DNA from: UBA6623 sp965238125
Lineage (GTDB): Bacteria; Acidobacteriota; Terriglobia; Bryobacterales; UBA6623
Reading direction: 5' to 3'
DNA: 64,000 nt
NCBI GenBank assembly: GCA_965238125.1
Contig: OZ250179.1
Span: forward strand, 6,138,001-6,202,000
A model generated the notes under the pieces. The model had not been told where the DNA came from. It saw only the letters and a list, made by a program, of their open reading frames with translations, and did no database searches. The position numbers and the translations under genes are program-made. Of this stretch, positions 42,512 through 51,154 are shown piece after piece; within the stretch, counting starts at the first letter, position 1; each line of letters starts with the position of its first letter.

Positions 42512-44506
42512 TTATTCGCTGCGTTCCCGCACCAGCACATCGTCCCAATAGATTGCGCCCGATCCTTCCACCCGCTCGAGCCGCAGTTCGATCGTGCCGT
42601 CGCTATCGGGCTCAAAGTCCACCACGAAGGGTTCGAAATGTTCCGTCGACACGGTTCGCGGCCCGTCCTGGATGCGGCCGCCCCCCGGCTTGAGGGCGGC
42701 TTGGGCCGCCGCTTCGGGCGCGGCGCGGACCCACGCGATGGCTTGATAGCGCTTCTTGGGGTCGAGGTTCCTAATTGTTTGGGAGACTCCGCCCGGCGCG
42801 CCGCTTTGCGCCAGACTTTGGGTGCCGCCGAAGACGATCTCCTTCTCGATAGCCGTCTCAACTTCGCCGTGGGAACTCCACGGCGCAAGTGTCTTGTCCT
42901 CGAAACCGCCGTTCGACGTACCGGCTCGCCCCACCGTCACATCATCGAAATAGACCGGGCCCTCACCGCCGTGGTAGGTGAGGTGAATGCGAACCACGCC
43001 GGTCTCCGACGCCGTAAAGGGCGCGCTGAGAGGCGTATATTCGGAAACGGATACGGCCCGCATGCCCGACGATTGCTCGTTCTGGTTTCGCTTGTCGTGA
43101 AGGCCCAGCGCGGCCACGGCGGGCCGCCCGTCCGACCGTGCCCAAACTCTGATTTCGTAGCGACGCCCCGGGCTTAGTCCCGAGACATCCTGATAAATGT
43201 ACCCGGCTTCGCCGCTAAGCTCGACACTGCCTTTGCCGCTGCGCGCGAGCGAGTTGACGACTTTGGCTTGGACCTTCGAAGAACGCTTCCACGGATAAAG
43301 GAAGGGGCTCTCGAAATCCGGGTTGACGATCGGCGGATTGACTTGGAGCAAAGGGGTTACCGACACGGCGCTCCAGCTCGCCCGGCCCGCACTGCCGATG
43401 TAGCCCAGGTCGACTCGCATCAGGGCCGAGCCGCCCGCTCGAAAATCGGCAATCAACGTCCGCTCCTCCCCCGCGGCGAGCCGCAAAGGGCCGCCGCCGA
43501 CGGCGGCGCGGAGGTTGCCTTCATGGACCGCGAGATAGACTTCGCTCTCGTTGCCTTCGAGCACTGTAGCGCGGGCGGACACGCGGTAGGTTTGGCCCGG
43601 CGTCAAGCCGGTTATGTCGATCGACTGCCGGCCTTCGCCGGTTACCGTCACCGGCTCACCGTATTTCACGCCGGCTTGATCTCGGTAGGCCGCTCGGCGA
43701 TCACGAAAATTCACCTTGACCGCGAAACGCTGCGCGATGGGCTCGACGACGAACCGCACGCGAAGGGTTCGTCGCAACTGCCTGACGGCGGGTTCGTAGG
43801 TGAAGGTCAGCAGCCCTTCCTCTCCCGCCGGGATCGACTCGGGCGTCAACTCGATTTTCAGCCCCTTGATCGGCTTCGAGATCTGACGCAGGGTCAGCTC
43901 ACCCCGAGATCGGTTCTTGATCGAGATCGTCTCATGAACCGGCTCGGGAGCGCTGGTCGCGAACTCGAGCGCATTGCGGTCGATGCGGTACATCCTGCCC
44001 ACCGATTTCAGATCAGGCCGCGGCGCGGTCTCGATCGGTGTGCGCGGCGCAAACACCGGCTCCACGATCTTCTTGGGGCCGAAGGGCGTCTGCACGATAT
44101 CACCCGGCCTGGCCAGGGGAATGTGGGCGTACCATTCTCCGTCGACGAGTCTCCATTGGGTCGAAACGGGGAAGGGAAGGGGCTTGCTTCCCATCATCGG
44201 CATGAACATCATCAGCGTGACCAACACCCGCGCGCTCTTGACGTCGTCGGAGAACGTGACGCCGCGGATCGAGAAACCCATGTGACGGGCCTTGTTCATC
44301 GTGTAGAAAGCGTCCTTGGATTCCTCGGTGACCACGGCTTCGGCTTGCCGAAACTTGCTTTCCTGGAAATACGTGTAGTATTCGGACACGCGCGCGCGGA
44401 GCGCCTCTTCGACCCCCGGCGGCGCCTTTTGAAACGGTTGTTGGGACCAAGCCGCCGAGGTGGTGAGAAACAGAAGCAATGCGAAGGATAAAAACCGCGT
44501 TTTCAT
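42512..44506 (-). CDS. Exported multi-domain protein with DUF1573-like and jellyroll domains
   Basis: 664 residues. Signal peptide RFLSFALLLFLTTSAAWSQQ. An N-terminal domain (SNTF2-like fold possible, residues about 30-135: ALRARVSEYYTYFQESKFRQAEAVV) is followed by a DUF1573-type Ig domain (VHETISIKNRSRGELTLRQI..GLKIELTPESIPAGEEGLLTFTY). The C-terminal half has two carbohydrate-binding-like jellyrolls with NPDFESPFLYPWKR / NGGFEDKTLAPWSSHG and VYFDDVTVG / IYWDDVLV, as in CBM-type modules. Likely a secreted polysaccharide- or surface-binding protein. It is on the same strand as rapZ and separated from it by ~100 bp. Confidence 0.75.
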   Translation of the reverse strand: MKTRFLSFALLLFLTTSAAWSQQPFQKAPPGVEEALRARVSEYYTYFQESKFRQAEAVVTEESKDAFYTMNKARHMGFSIRGVTFSDDVKSARVLVTLMMFMPMMGSKPLPFPVSTQWRLVDGEWYAHIPLARPGDIVQTPFGPKKIVEPVFAPRTPIETAPRPDLKSVGRMYRIDRNALEFATSAPEPVHETISIKNRSRGELTLRQISKPIKGLKIELTPESIPAGEEGLLTFTYEPAVRQLRRTLRVRFVVEPIAQRFAVKVNFRDRRAAYRDQAGVKYGEPVTVTGEGRQSIDITGLTPGQTYRVSARATVLEGNESEVYLAVHEGNLRAAVGGGPLRLAAGEERTLIADFRAGGSALMRVDLGYIGSAGRASWSAVSVTPLLQVNPPIVNPDFESPFLYPWKRSSKVQAKVVNSLARSGKGSVELSGEAGYIYQDVSGLSPGRRYEIRVWARSDGRPAVAALGLHDKRNQNEQSSGMRAVSVSEYTPLSAPFTASETGVVRIHLTYHGGEGPVYFDDVTVGRAGTSNGGFEDKTLAPWSSHGEVETAIEKEIVFGGTQSLAQSGAPGGVSQTIRNLDPKKRYQAIAWVRAAPEAAAQAALKPGGGRIQDGPRTVSTEHFEPFVVDFEPDSDGTIELRLERVEGSGAIYWDDVLVRERSE

Positions 44507-44606
44507 GGCGAAACCCTGACCAAGACACCCAGATTATAACAACCCATTCTTGCCGATCCGTCCGCCGCGCCGACCGGCCGGGCGCCTCGATCGGTCCAAA
44601 ACGACC

Positions 44607-45539
44607 TCAGGCGGGCTTACGAAAATCGCGATGCACGACCTTGGCGCGGCAACCGGCGGCCGCCAAATTGCGTGCGATCGCGTCGGCGATAAAGACGGAG
44701 CGGTGCCGGCCCCCCGTACAGCCGAAGCTGATCGTGAGATAGCTCTTGCCTTCTTTACCGTAATGCGGCATCAGGTAGACCAGCAATTCAGAGATGCGGC
44801 CGACGAACTCTCCGGTTTGCAGGAAGGAGCGAATATACCGAGCGACCTTCGGGTGCTTGCCCGTGAGGCCCTTGCAACCCGGTACGTAGTTTGGATTCGG
44901 CAGAAAGCGCACGTCAAACACCAAATCGCTGTCGGTCGGTACGCCGTGTTTGAACCCGAAGCTGCGCACGGTCACAAGAAGCTCCGGCTGTTTGGCCAAC
45001 CCGCTGAATCTCGAAATAATGAGACGGCGCAGATCGTGAACCGTTAGCCCCGACGTGTCGATCGTCAGGTCCGCCAATTTTTCGATCGGCGCCAGAGCCT
45101 TGCGCTCGGCTTGGAGGTTCTCGGCGACATTGCCGGCGGTTCCCAACGGATGAGGACGGCGGGTTTCGCTGAAGCGCCGTTGCAAGACTTCATCGCTGCT
45201 CTCCAGGTAAACAAGCAGAATGCGCATCTCGCGGCGCAAATCCCGAAACATCTTCGGAAACCGCCGCAACGCCTTGCCTTCTCGGATGTCCACAACCAAA
45301 GCCGCCCGCGAGATCTCTTGGGACTGACGGCACAGCTGTGCAAAGGTGGGAATCAGGTCGATCGGGAGATTATCGACCGCGTAATAGCCGCTATCCTCGA
45401 GAATCTTGAGAACCGAGGCCTTCCCCGAACCGCTGAGCCCGGTCAAGATCACCAATTCCGGAGGCCCGACGGTGGCAAGATCGCCGGCCGGCTCCGCGGC
45501 GGACCGCTTCCTCGCTTTTTTTCGCACAATCCGACTCAT
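44607..45539 (-). CDS. rapZ: RNase adapter protein RapZ
   Basis: 310 residues. Walker A GLSGSGKA at the N-terminus (the usual final Ser/Thr is Ala followed by Ser), EDSGYYAVDNLPIDLIP, and the conserved C-terminal domain FGFKHGVPTDSDLVFDVRFLPNPNY and SFGCTGGRHRSVFIA. RapZ binds nucleotides and small RNAs, and in Enterobacteria it controls glmZ and cell-envelope precursor synthesis. It is the last gene of rpoN-hpf-rapZ; the PTS gene often between hpf and rapZ is absent. Confidence 0.95.
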   Translation of the reverse strand: MSRIVRKKARKRSAAEPAGDLATVGPPELVILTGLSGSGKASVLKILEDSGYYAVDNLPIDLIPTFAQLCRQSQEISRAALVVDIREGKALRRFPKMFRDLRREMRILLVYLESSDEVLQRRFSETRRPHPLGTAGNVAENLQAERKALAPIEKLADLTIDTSGLTVHDLRRLIISRFSGLAKQPELLVTVRSFGFKHGVPTDSDLVFDVRFLPNPNYVPGCKGLTGKHPKVARYIRSFLQTGEFVGRISELLVYLMPHYGKEGKSYLTISFGCTGGRHRSVFIADAIARNLAAAGCRAKVVHRDFRKPA

Positions 45540-45560
45540 CGAAATGAGGCGCCGCGCGCT

Positions 45561-46115
45561 TCAAGCGCCGACATCCACCAGTTCCAAGCGGCCGTCACGC
45601 CGCCGGAACAGCACCTGCAACCGGCCGCTCTCCGCGTCCCGGAACGTCACCTGATCGCAATCACGTTCTTCGATCCGCATCTCCGCTTCCTCCACCGTCA
45701 GGGGCTTGGGGGCGACGGCGTCGCCGCGGACGATCGAGCGGCGCGCGGGCTCTTGGTCGGCCGGCGGCGGCGCGGTGGGCTCCGGACTCGACGCCGGCAC
45801 CCTGCGCTTGCGTTCCGAACGGCGGCCGTCAATCAACTTGTGCTTGTTCTTGACGGCCTGCTTTTCGAGCTTGTCGACCGCGCCCAGGACCGCCGCCAAC
45901 GGCTCGGAGTTCGAAGCCGTCACGACCAGCGTATGGTGCAGGGCCTGCAACGTCACCTCGGCCTCGCACAGATGGCGCTGGCGCGAGAGGACCACATGGG
46001 CTTCCAATTCGCGGTTCGGATTGAGAATCTTGTGGATCTTCTCGAACTTGCGTTGGACTTTGCGTTTTTGCTGCTCGGAGATTTCGGCGTTTCTGGAAGT
46101 GTACGTAACCTGCAT
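45561..46115 (-). CDS. hpf: Ribosome hibernation promoting factor, long form
   Basis: 184 residues, long-type HPF. The N-terminal S30AE domain (QVTYTSRNAEISEQQKRKVQRKFEKIHKILNPNRELEAHVVLSRQRHLCEAEVTL) binds the decoding site of the 30S subunit. A charged linker leads to the C-terminal dimerisation domain (VEEAEMRIEERDCDQVTFRDAESGRLQVLFRRRDGRLELVD) that joins ribosomes into 100S dimers in stationary phase. It is 21 bp after rpoN and 21 bp before rapZ, hence an operon. Confidence 0.92.
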   Translation of the reverse strand: MQVTYTSRNAEISEQQKRKVQRKFEKIHKILNPNRELEAHVVLSRQRHLCEAEVTLQALHHTLVVTASNSEPLAAVLGAVDKLEKQAVKNKHKLIDGRRSERKRRVPASSPEPTAPPPADQEPARRSIVRGDAVAPKPLTVEEAEMRIEERDCDQVTFRDAESGRLQVLFRRRDGRLELVDVGA

Positions 46116-46136
46116 GGAGTCGTCTTCATTCCTCGT

Positions 46137-47681
46137 CTAGGCGCGTTGGCGGCGCCGATGGGTGGATGGAATATTCAAATCTTCCCGATACTTCGCGACC
46201 GTCCGGCGTGTAACTTCAATGCCCTGCTCTCGCAGCATCCGGCTGATGTGATCGTCCGTCAGCGGCTTGGCGGGATTCTCCTGCTCGATCATCTGCTTGA
46301 CGCGCCGCTTGAGCAATAACAGGGGAATTGAGTTCCCGGCCGGCCCTTGGACCCCTTCGGAAAAGAAAAACCGTAATTCATAGACGCCATGCGGCGTGTG
46401 GGCGTATTTGTTCGCCACCGCGCGGCTCACCGTCGAGGGATGCACGCCGATTTCCTCGGCGACGTCCTTGATCATCATCGGCCGAAGGTGCTCAATGCCG
46501 TTAGCCAGGAACGCGCCCTGGCGCCGCACGATCGCTTCACACACGCCCTCGATCGTGTGTTTGCGTTGTTCGATGTTGCGGAGCAGTTGGATCGCCGCGT
46601 GATAGCGGTCCTTGACGTAGTCGCGGACTTCCTTGGTCGCCTTGCCTTTTTGCAGCAGCTGCCGGTATTGACGGTTCAGCCGCAGATCGGGCAAATCGTC
46701 CTCGTTCAGAACCACCCGGAAACCGTCCTGCGTCTCGACGAAATTGACGTCGGGTTCAACGGTGCGCGTTTTGGACGCGGCATAGTGCTGGCCCGGACGC
46801 GGGTCCAGTCCCCGAATCAGCCGCAGGGCGATGTCCACATGGCGCCGCGGCCTTCCCAGCCGCGACGCGATTTCCCCGTTGTGTCTGTTCTCGAGTAGCT
46901 CGAGGTGGTGCGCGACGATCTCTCCGGCCACGCCTTCGTCGGCGCCGCAAGACCGCAATTGAATCATCAGGCATTCGCCCACGCTCCGCGCGCCGACGCC
47001 CAGCGGGTCGAACTCTTGGACTAAGCGCAGCGCCTCTTCCGCCTGCGGCTGGGAAGCTCCTGCGGCGGCGGCGACTTCGTCGAGCGGCGAGGTCAGATAG
47101 CCGCCCTCGTCGAGATTGCCGATCACCGCCTCCACCGCATCCGACACCATTTCACTCGCCAAACTGAGGCTCAGCTGCCACAGCAGATGATCGGTCAATG
47201 TCGTCGGCTGCGAGAGGAAGGTTTCAAACGACGGGCGGTCGATGACCTCCATCGCGAAGGGGGTATGGGGTCCCGGGTCGAGGTAGTCGTTGAAAAAGGA
47301 ATTGAAATCAATCTCGTCGAAAGGATCGCCGGACTCCGCGGCCGCGGTCTCCGAAGCGGTGTCGGCGGCTGGGGTCTTTTCCGCCGCGCCCGACTCCGTC
47401 GCCAGCGCCGCGACAGCGTCGGGACCCGGTTCAGCCGCGACGGCGTCGTCCGCCTTGGCGCCCGAAGCTTCCCAGCTCTCCTCCTCGGCCGAATCGTCGG
47501 GATTGGCGGGCGCGTCCGGATCCACGCCGGCCTCGAGGACCGGGTTGGACTCGAGTTCCTGAGTGATTTCCTCTTTCAGGTCGAGCTTGTTGAGCGCCAG
47601 CAGTTTGACCAGTTGCCGCAGGCTCTGCGTTAAGACAGGCTTCTGGGCAAGCTTAAGGCCCAGTCTTTGCTGCATCAGCAT
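46137..47681 (-). CDS. rpoN: RNA polymerase sigma-54 factor
   Basis: 514 residues. The Gln/Leu-rich activator-interaction region at the N-terminus (MQQRLGLKLAQKPVLTQSLRQLVKLLALNKLDLKEEITQELESNPVLE), an acidic middle, and the C-terminal DNA-binding part with the RpoN box RRTVAKYRE (in TRRTVAKYREDLNIPSTHRRR). It directs RNA polymerase to -24/-12 promoters that need an AAA+ activator; no such activator is in the window. It is the first gene of rpoN-hpf-rapZ, but runs opposite to lptB instead of directly after it. Confidence 0.96.
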   Translation of the reverse strand: MLMQQRLGLKLAQKPVLTQSLRQLVKLLALNKLDLKEEITQELESNPVLEAGVDPDAPANPDDSAEEESWEASGAKADDAVAAEPGPDAVAALATESGAAEKTPAADTASETAAAESGDPFDEIDFNSFFNDYLDPGPHTPFAMEVIDRPSFETFLSQPTTLTDHLLWQLSLSLASEMVSDAVEAVIGNLDEGGYLTSPLDEVAAAAGASQPQAEEALRLVQEFDPLGVGARSVGECLMIQLRSCGADEGVAGEIVAHHLELLENRHNGEIASRLGRPRRHVDIALRLIRGLDPRPGQHYAASKTRTVEPDVNFVETQDGFRVVLNEDDLPDLRLNRQYRQLLQKGKATKEVRDYVKDRYHAAIQLLRNIEQRKHTIEGVCEAIVRRQGAFLANGIEHLRPMMIKDVAEEIGVHPSTVSRAVANKYAHTPHGVYELRFFFSEGVQGPAGNSIPLLLLKRRVKQMIEQENPAKPLTDDHISRMLREQGIEVTRRTVAKYREDLNIPSTHRRRQRA

Positions 47682-48245
47682 AATGGTCGAACGTCCCTCG
47701 CGTTATTCGAGGCCCGTTGGATGAGCATCGGCGGAAACAATCGCCGCCTGCAGGGGCATCATTCGGTTGCCGGAGCCACGTTCCCCCGCGGCCCTATCGA
47801 CCGCGTTGACGCCGCCCGAAAGCGACGCGAAATGACGTCGGCGAGCCGAAGGCTCAGTATATCAAGCAGGTGGAAACCGCCCCGCATAGCTCGCCTATTC
47901 CGAAAACAGACCCGCAATCTCCTCGATGCCGAACGTCCCCCAACGTGACGCGAGCCTCCAGGCTTGCCGTGTCGCCATTCCTGGCGACATCTCTCCTCCA
48001 ACCCCTCTCGAGCGCATGGGGCATTTCATTTGCGCCGGCCAAGACCGCAACCGCTTCCAGCCGCGAAGCGGCGGCGGGAATATAGCCCAGGGTGGAGCCG
48101 GAACGGCGGAAACCCCGGGGTGGCCCCCCCACCCGGGCGAGCCCTGAAAGGGGCGGCGGGAAGCTCGCGCCCAACCCTTCGGACCACCCGGCACCCGTTT
48201 TCACTACTGCGTCATAAATCCACCGACTCATGGAACAGACTGCTT
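47682..48245. other. Gene-free stretch holding repeat copy A3
   Basis: No gene seen. It contains the reverse-strand composite repeat described next. It separates the rpoN operon promoter region from the end of trmJ. Confidence 0.6.
47880..48240 (-). repeat. Composite dispersed repeat, copy A3
   Basis: Most complete match to A1, in reverse. It has CGGAACAG-like ends, TGTCGCCATTCCTGGCGACA (about 47971-47990), GCCGCGAAGCGGCGGCGGGAATATAGCCCAGGGTGGAGCC (48058 on) and AGCCCTGAAAGGGGCGGCGGGAAGC. Confidence 0.75.
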
Positions 48246-48968
48246 CTACTCGCCCTGCTCCAGTTTCCAGCCGATCTGCCGCAGCATTCCCATCAGGAAG
48301 CGGGCATCCGTCGGAGCCAAGCGCAGCCGCCCGATCCAACGGCGGACCTTGAGCAACTGCGACGGGCCCTGATCGGGCAGCACAAAACCGCTCCGGTCGA
48401 GGACGGGCATCAGCATTTTCAGGATCAAGTCCCGCTCGCCCCCGCTGATCGAAGCGGGGGTTTTCAGCCCAGGAACCGCCCGCGCCACTCGTGCGATTTC
48501 ATAGCAGCACAGCGCCACCGCCTGCCCCAGATTCATCGATGGGCAATCGTCCTCGGTCGGGATATGCAGCACCCAGTCGCAATGGCCGAGTTGTTCGTTC
48601 GACAAGCCGGACTTTTCCGAGCCGAACACCAGCGCCGCCGGCCGGTCATCTAGATGGGTTCGCAACGCGTGCCCGGCGTTGGGCAGCGCACGCCGCACCT
48701 GATGCTGCACGCGCCCCTCGACGCCCGAGGCTCCCACGATCAACGAGGCCTCCCCTAACGCCTCGGCCAAATCCGACGTCACGCGAGCCCGGCGCAGCAC
48801 CTCTCCCGCGCCGACCGCCGAGCGAGCCTTGCGGAACGCCCGGTCGTAGGGGTCGACCAGCCATAGTTCCGAAAAGCCGAAATTGAACATCGCCCGCGCC
48901 GCCGCGCCGATATTCAGCGAGTTGCGGGACTGAACCAGAACAACTCTGAGATTCCCTTGCCAAGCCAT
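48246..48968 (-). CDS. trmJ: TrmJ-like tRNA 2'-O-methyltransferase (SpoU/TrmH superfamily)
   Basis: 240 residues. SPOUT methyltransferase: VVLVQSRNSLNIGAAARAMFNFGFSELWLVDP, LVFGSEKSGLSNEQLGHCDWVLHIPTEDDCPSMNLGQAVALCCYEIAR (the trefoil-knot SAM-binding motifs), and a C-terminal extension typical of TrmJ. TrmJ methylates the 2'-OH of position 32 in certain tRNAs. Residues match TrmJ better than TrmH or TrmL. The gene lies 24 bp after a small unknown gene on the same strand. Confidence 0.85.
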   Translation of the reverse strand: MAWQGNLRVVLVQSRNSLNIGAAARAMFNFGFSELWLVDPYDRAFRKARSAVGAGEVLRRARVTSDLAEALGEASLIVGASGVEGRVQHQVRRALPNAGHALRTHLDDRPAALVFGSEKSGLSNEQLGHCDWVLHIPTEDDCPSMNLGQAVALCCYEIARVARAVPGLKTPASISGGERDLILKMLMPVLDRSGFVLPDQGPSQLLKVRRWIGRLRLAPTDARFLMGMLRQIGWKLEQGE

Positions 48969-48992
48969 GGCGAAGCCGGCCGGTCGGCGGTC

Positions 48993-49235
48993 TTAATACG
49001 GGGGGCCGAGGCGCGCAAACTCGAAGTTGAGCGGATCAAGCCCGCGAGCTCGCAGCTGCTTGACGCAGTCTTGGATGCTGTCGCCGAGCGCCTCGATGCG
49101 CTGCAACGGCAGCGTCTTGGGGGTATACATTTCCTGGGCTGTGAATTTTCCGATCAGCGCTTCGCGCTCGTGGAGCGTCAAGCGGTCGACCGAACGGCCG
49201 ATGAATTTCTCCGAATCCAGTGTTGCCGCAGGCAT
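48993..49235 (-). CDS. Small conserved-looking protein, unknown function
   Basis: 80 residues, soluble and charged (KFIGRSVDRLTLHEREALIGKFTAQEMYTPKTLPLQRIEALGDSIQDCVKQLRARGLDP), with no membrane segment. It precedes trmJ by 24 bp on the same strand and is likely co-transcribed. It might be an RNA-linked accessory, but nothing in the sequence proves it. Confidence 0.55.
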   Translation of the reverse strand: MPAATLDSEKFIGRSVDRLTLHEREALIGKFTAQEMYTPKTLPLQRIEALGDSIQDCVKQLRARGLDPLNFEFARLGPPY

Positions 49236-49810
49236 ACCGCCATTGCATCAAATCGCGAGCCCGGAAGCAAGCCGCCGCCTCGAGCTGGGTGTGCGACATA
49301 AGTGTGGGAAAGTAAGCTCGACAGCCCGGTTCACCGTCGGTTCACCGGGCTTGAGTTCCATTAGGCCGGCCCGTGTAGGGCCGGTCCGGGCGCCCCACCG
49401 CCGGCAGCCAGGCCGCTTCAGCGGTCTTCCCGCCTTCAGGCTTTAGCCATGACCGCGCCAAACGGAAGATTCCAGGACCATTGGGAGGGCTCCGACGTCA
49501 GCTCTTCCGGAAGTAGCCTTCGAGAGTATTGTGCATTAGGTTTACGCCCGGCAAGATCGCGAACACCTTGAGCCGCGAAGTGGCGGCGGGAATATAGCCC
49601 AGGGCGGAGCCGGAACGGCGGAACCCTGGGTGGAATCCCCACCCAGGCGAGCCCTGACAGGGCGGCGGGAATCTCGCGCCCGACTCTTCGGATCACCAGC
49701 CCCCATTCATGGCGGTAATATGAATCCGCGGATCATGGAAACGGACTCACCCCCATCTATGTCGCACACCACCTTGAGTCTCGACGTGGGAGCAAGACGA
49801 TCCGGTTCGC
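49236..49810. other. Gene-free stretch holding repeat copy A4
   Basis: No gene seen. About 49495-49750 is a copy of the composite repeat, in reverse orientation. Confidence 0.6.
49495..49750 (-). repeat. Composite dispersed repeat, copy A4
   Basis: In reverse it reads GAGTCCGTTTCCATGATCCGCGG, ..GCCGCCCTGTCAGGGCTC.., CACCCAGGGTTCCGCC, ..CCACTTCGCGGCTCAAGGTGTT. It matches A1 over the whole span, including flanking words (GAGTCCGTTTCC, CCTAATGCACAATACTC). Confidence 0.75.
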
Positions 49811-51136
49811 TCACCCGGAAGGAAGAATTTTGAGGATGTCGTTGTAAATCACAAACCCGAACAACAACATCAAGAACACCAAGCCGACCTGGGCGACTCG
49901 TTCCTTGATCGCGATGCTGATATCGCGCCGCATCACCGATTCCAGCAACAGCATGGTGATCATACCGCCGTCGAGGATAGGAATCGGCAGTAGATTGAAA
50001 ATGCCGAGGTTCAAGCTGATCGCCGCCATCATCATCACAAGGTAGGGCAGCCCGGCGCGCGCCGCCTCTCCCGACAGCCGCGCGATGCCGATCGGCCCTT
50101 CCAGCGATTTGGGCGACATCCGCCTCTCGATCAGACCGCCGAGAAAACCGAAAATGAGCGTGGCGTTCTTGCGGTTTTGGTCATAGGACTGCGCCATCGC
50201 GTCGACGATCCCGAGCTGCGTCGTGATCGTCTCGTCCTCGGGCCTCAGCTCCACACCGATGCGCCAGGCGGGCTTGATGGTTTCCGTGGAATGATAGACC
50301 GGCGTCACTTCGAGCGCAACGACCTGCTCGCCGCGCCGCACTTCCAGTTGAATCGGCTGCCCGCCGACCCGTTGGATCACATCGGGGACCTTGCGCCACG
50401 AATTGACCGGATCGCCGTTGAGGGTCAGCAGCAGATCGTCTTTCTGAAACCCCGCCTGTTCCGCCGGCAGCCCGGGTGTCGTCTCGCCCAGGCGGACTTT
50501 GCCGATTTCGTTCCAGCCGGCCCGCCCGATGCCCGTCCTTTCATCGGCCTCGACGGGAACCGAAAAGCTCAACTCCTCGCCGTTGCGTGAAACCGTGACT
50601 TCGACGGTCTTATAGGGAGCCGCTATCTCGACCAGTCGCACCGACTCCCAATCGGCGACCGGCTCGCCGTCCAGCGCGGTAATCAGGTCGCCCTCGAGAA
50701 TGCCCGCCTTCTCCGCCGGCGAATCCATCGAGACATAGCCGATCAGCGGAGGCTCGAGCTGCACGGCCCGACGTTCATAGTGGACCAAGAAAAGCCCGGC
50801 CAGCAGAACAAACGCCAGAATGACGTTGAACACCGGACCCATTAACGCGATGATGATGCGCTGCCAGCGCGGCTTCGCCATGAACTCATCCGGGTCGTCG
50901 CTGGGCTCGCCCGGATTCTCGCCCGCCATCTTGACGAACCCCCCGAGCGGGAAAAGACAAACCTTGTAGTCGGTATCCCCCCGTTTGAATCCGAACAAGC
51001 GCGGCCCGAACCCGAAAGCGAAGGCCAACACGCGAACCTTGAAATAGCGCGCCGCCCAGAAATGCCCCAGTTCATGGATCAACACCATGACGCCCAGCAC
51101 GAAGACAAACGCCGCAAAGTCTTGAATAGCTCCCAT
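49811..51136 (-). CDS. rseP: RseP site-2 membrane metalloprotease
   Basis: 441 residues. Zinc protease motif HELGH (H21, H25) in the first membrane helix and the distal LPIPILDGG motif near the C-terminus, with two PDZ domains between (SMDSPAEKAGILEGDLITALDGEPVADW and LPAEQAGFQKDDLLLTLNGDPVNSW). RseP cuts membrane-embedded anti-sigma factors and leftover signal peptides. It follows dxr by 18 bp on the same strand, the usual dxr-rseP pairing, and so is part of the same operon. Confidence 0.95.
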   Translation of the reverse strand: MGAIQDFAAFVFVLGVMVLIHELGHFWAARYFKVRVLAFAFGFGPRLFGFKRGDTDYKVCLFPLGGFVKMAGENPGEPSDDPDEFMAKPRWQRIIIALMGPVFNVILAFVLLAGLFLVHYERRAVQLEPPLIGYVSMDSPAEKAGILEGDLITALDGEPVADWESVRLVEIAAPYKTVEVTVSRNGEELSFSVPVEADERTGIGRAGWNEIGKVRLGETTPGLPAEQAGFQKDDLLLTLNGDPVNSWRKVPDVIQRVGGQPIQLEVRRGEQVVALEVTPVYHSTETIKPAWRIGVELRPEDETITTQLGIVDAMAQSYDQNRKNATLIFGFLGGLIERRMSPKSLEGPIGIARLSGEAARAGLPYLVMMMAAISLNLGIFNLLPIPILDGGMITMLLLESVMRRDISIAIKERVAQVGLVFLMLLFGFVIYNDILKILPSG

Positions 51137-51154
51137 CGCAGTTGAATCCCGGAC

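Noticed and set aside
42290..48240. Inversion between the composite repeats A2 and A3 as the cause of the lptB/rpoN rearrangement
   Set aside because: Both copies have the same orientation, so recombination between them would delete rather than invert the segment.
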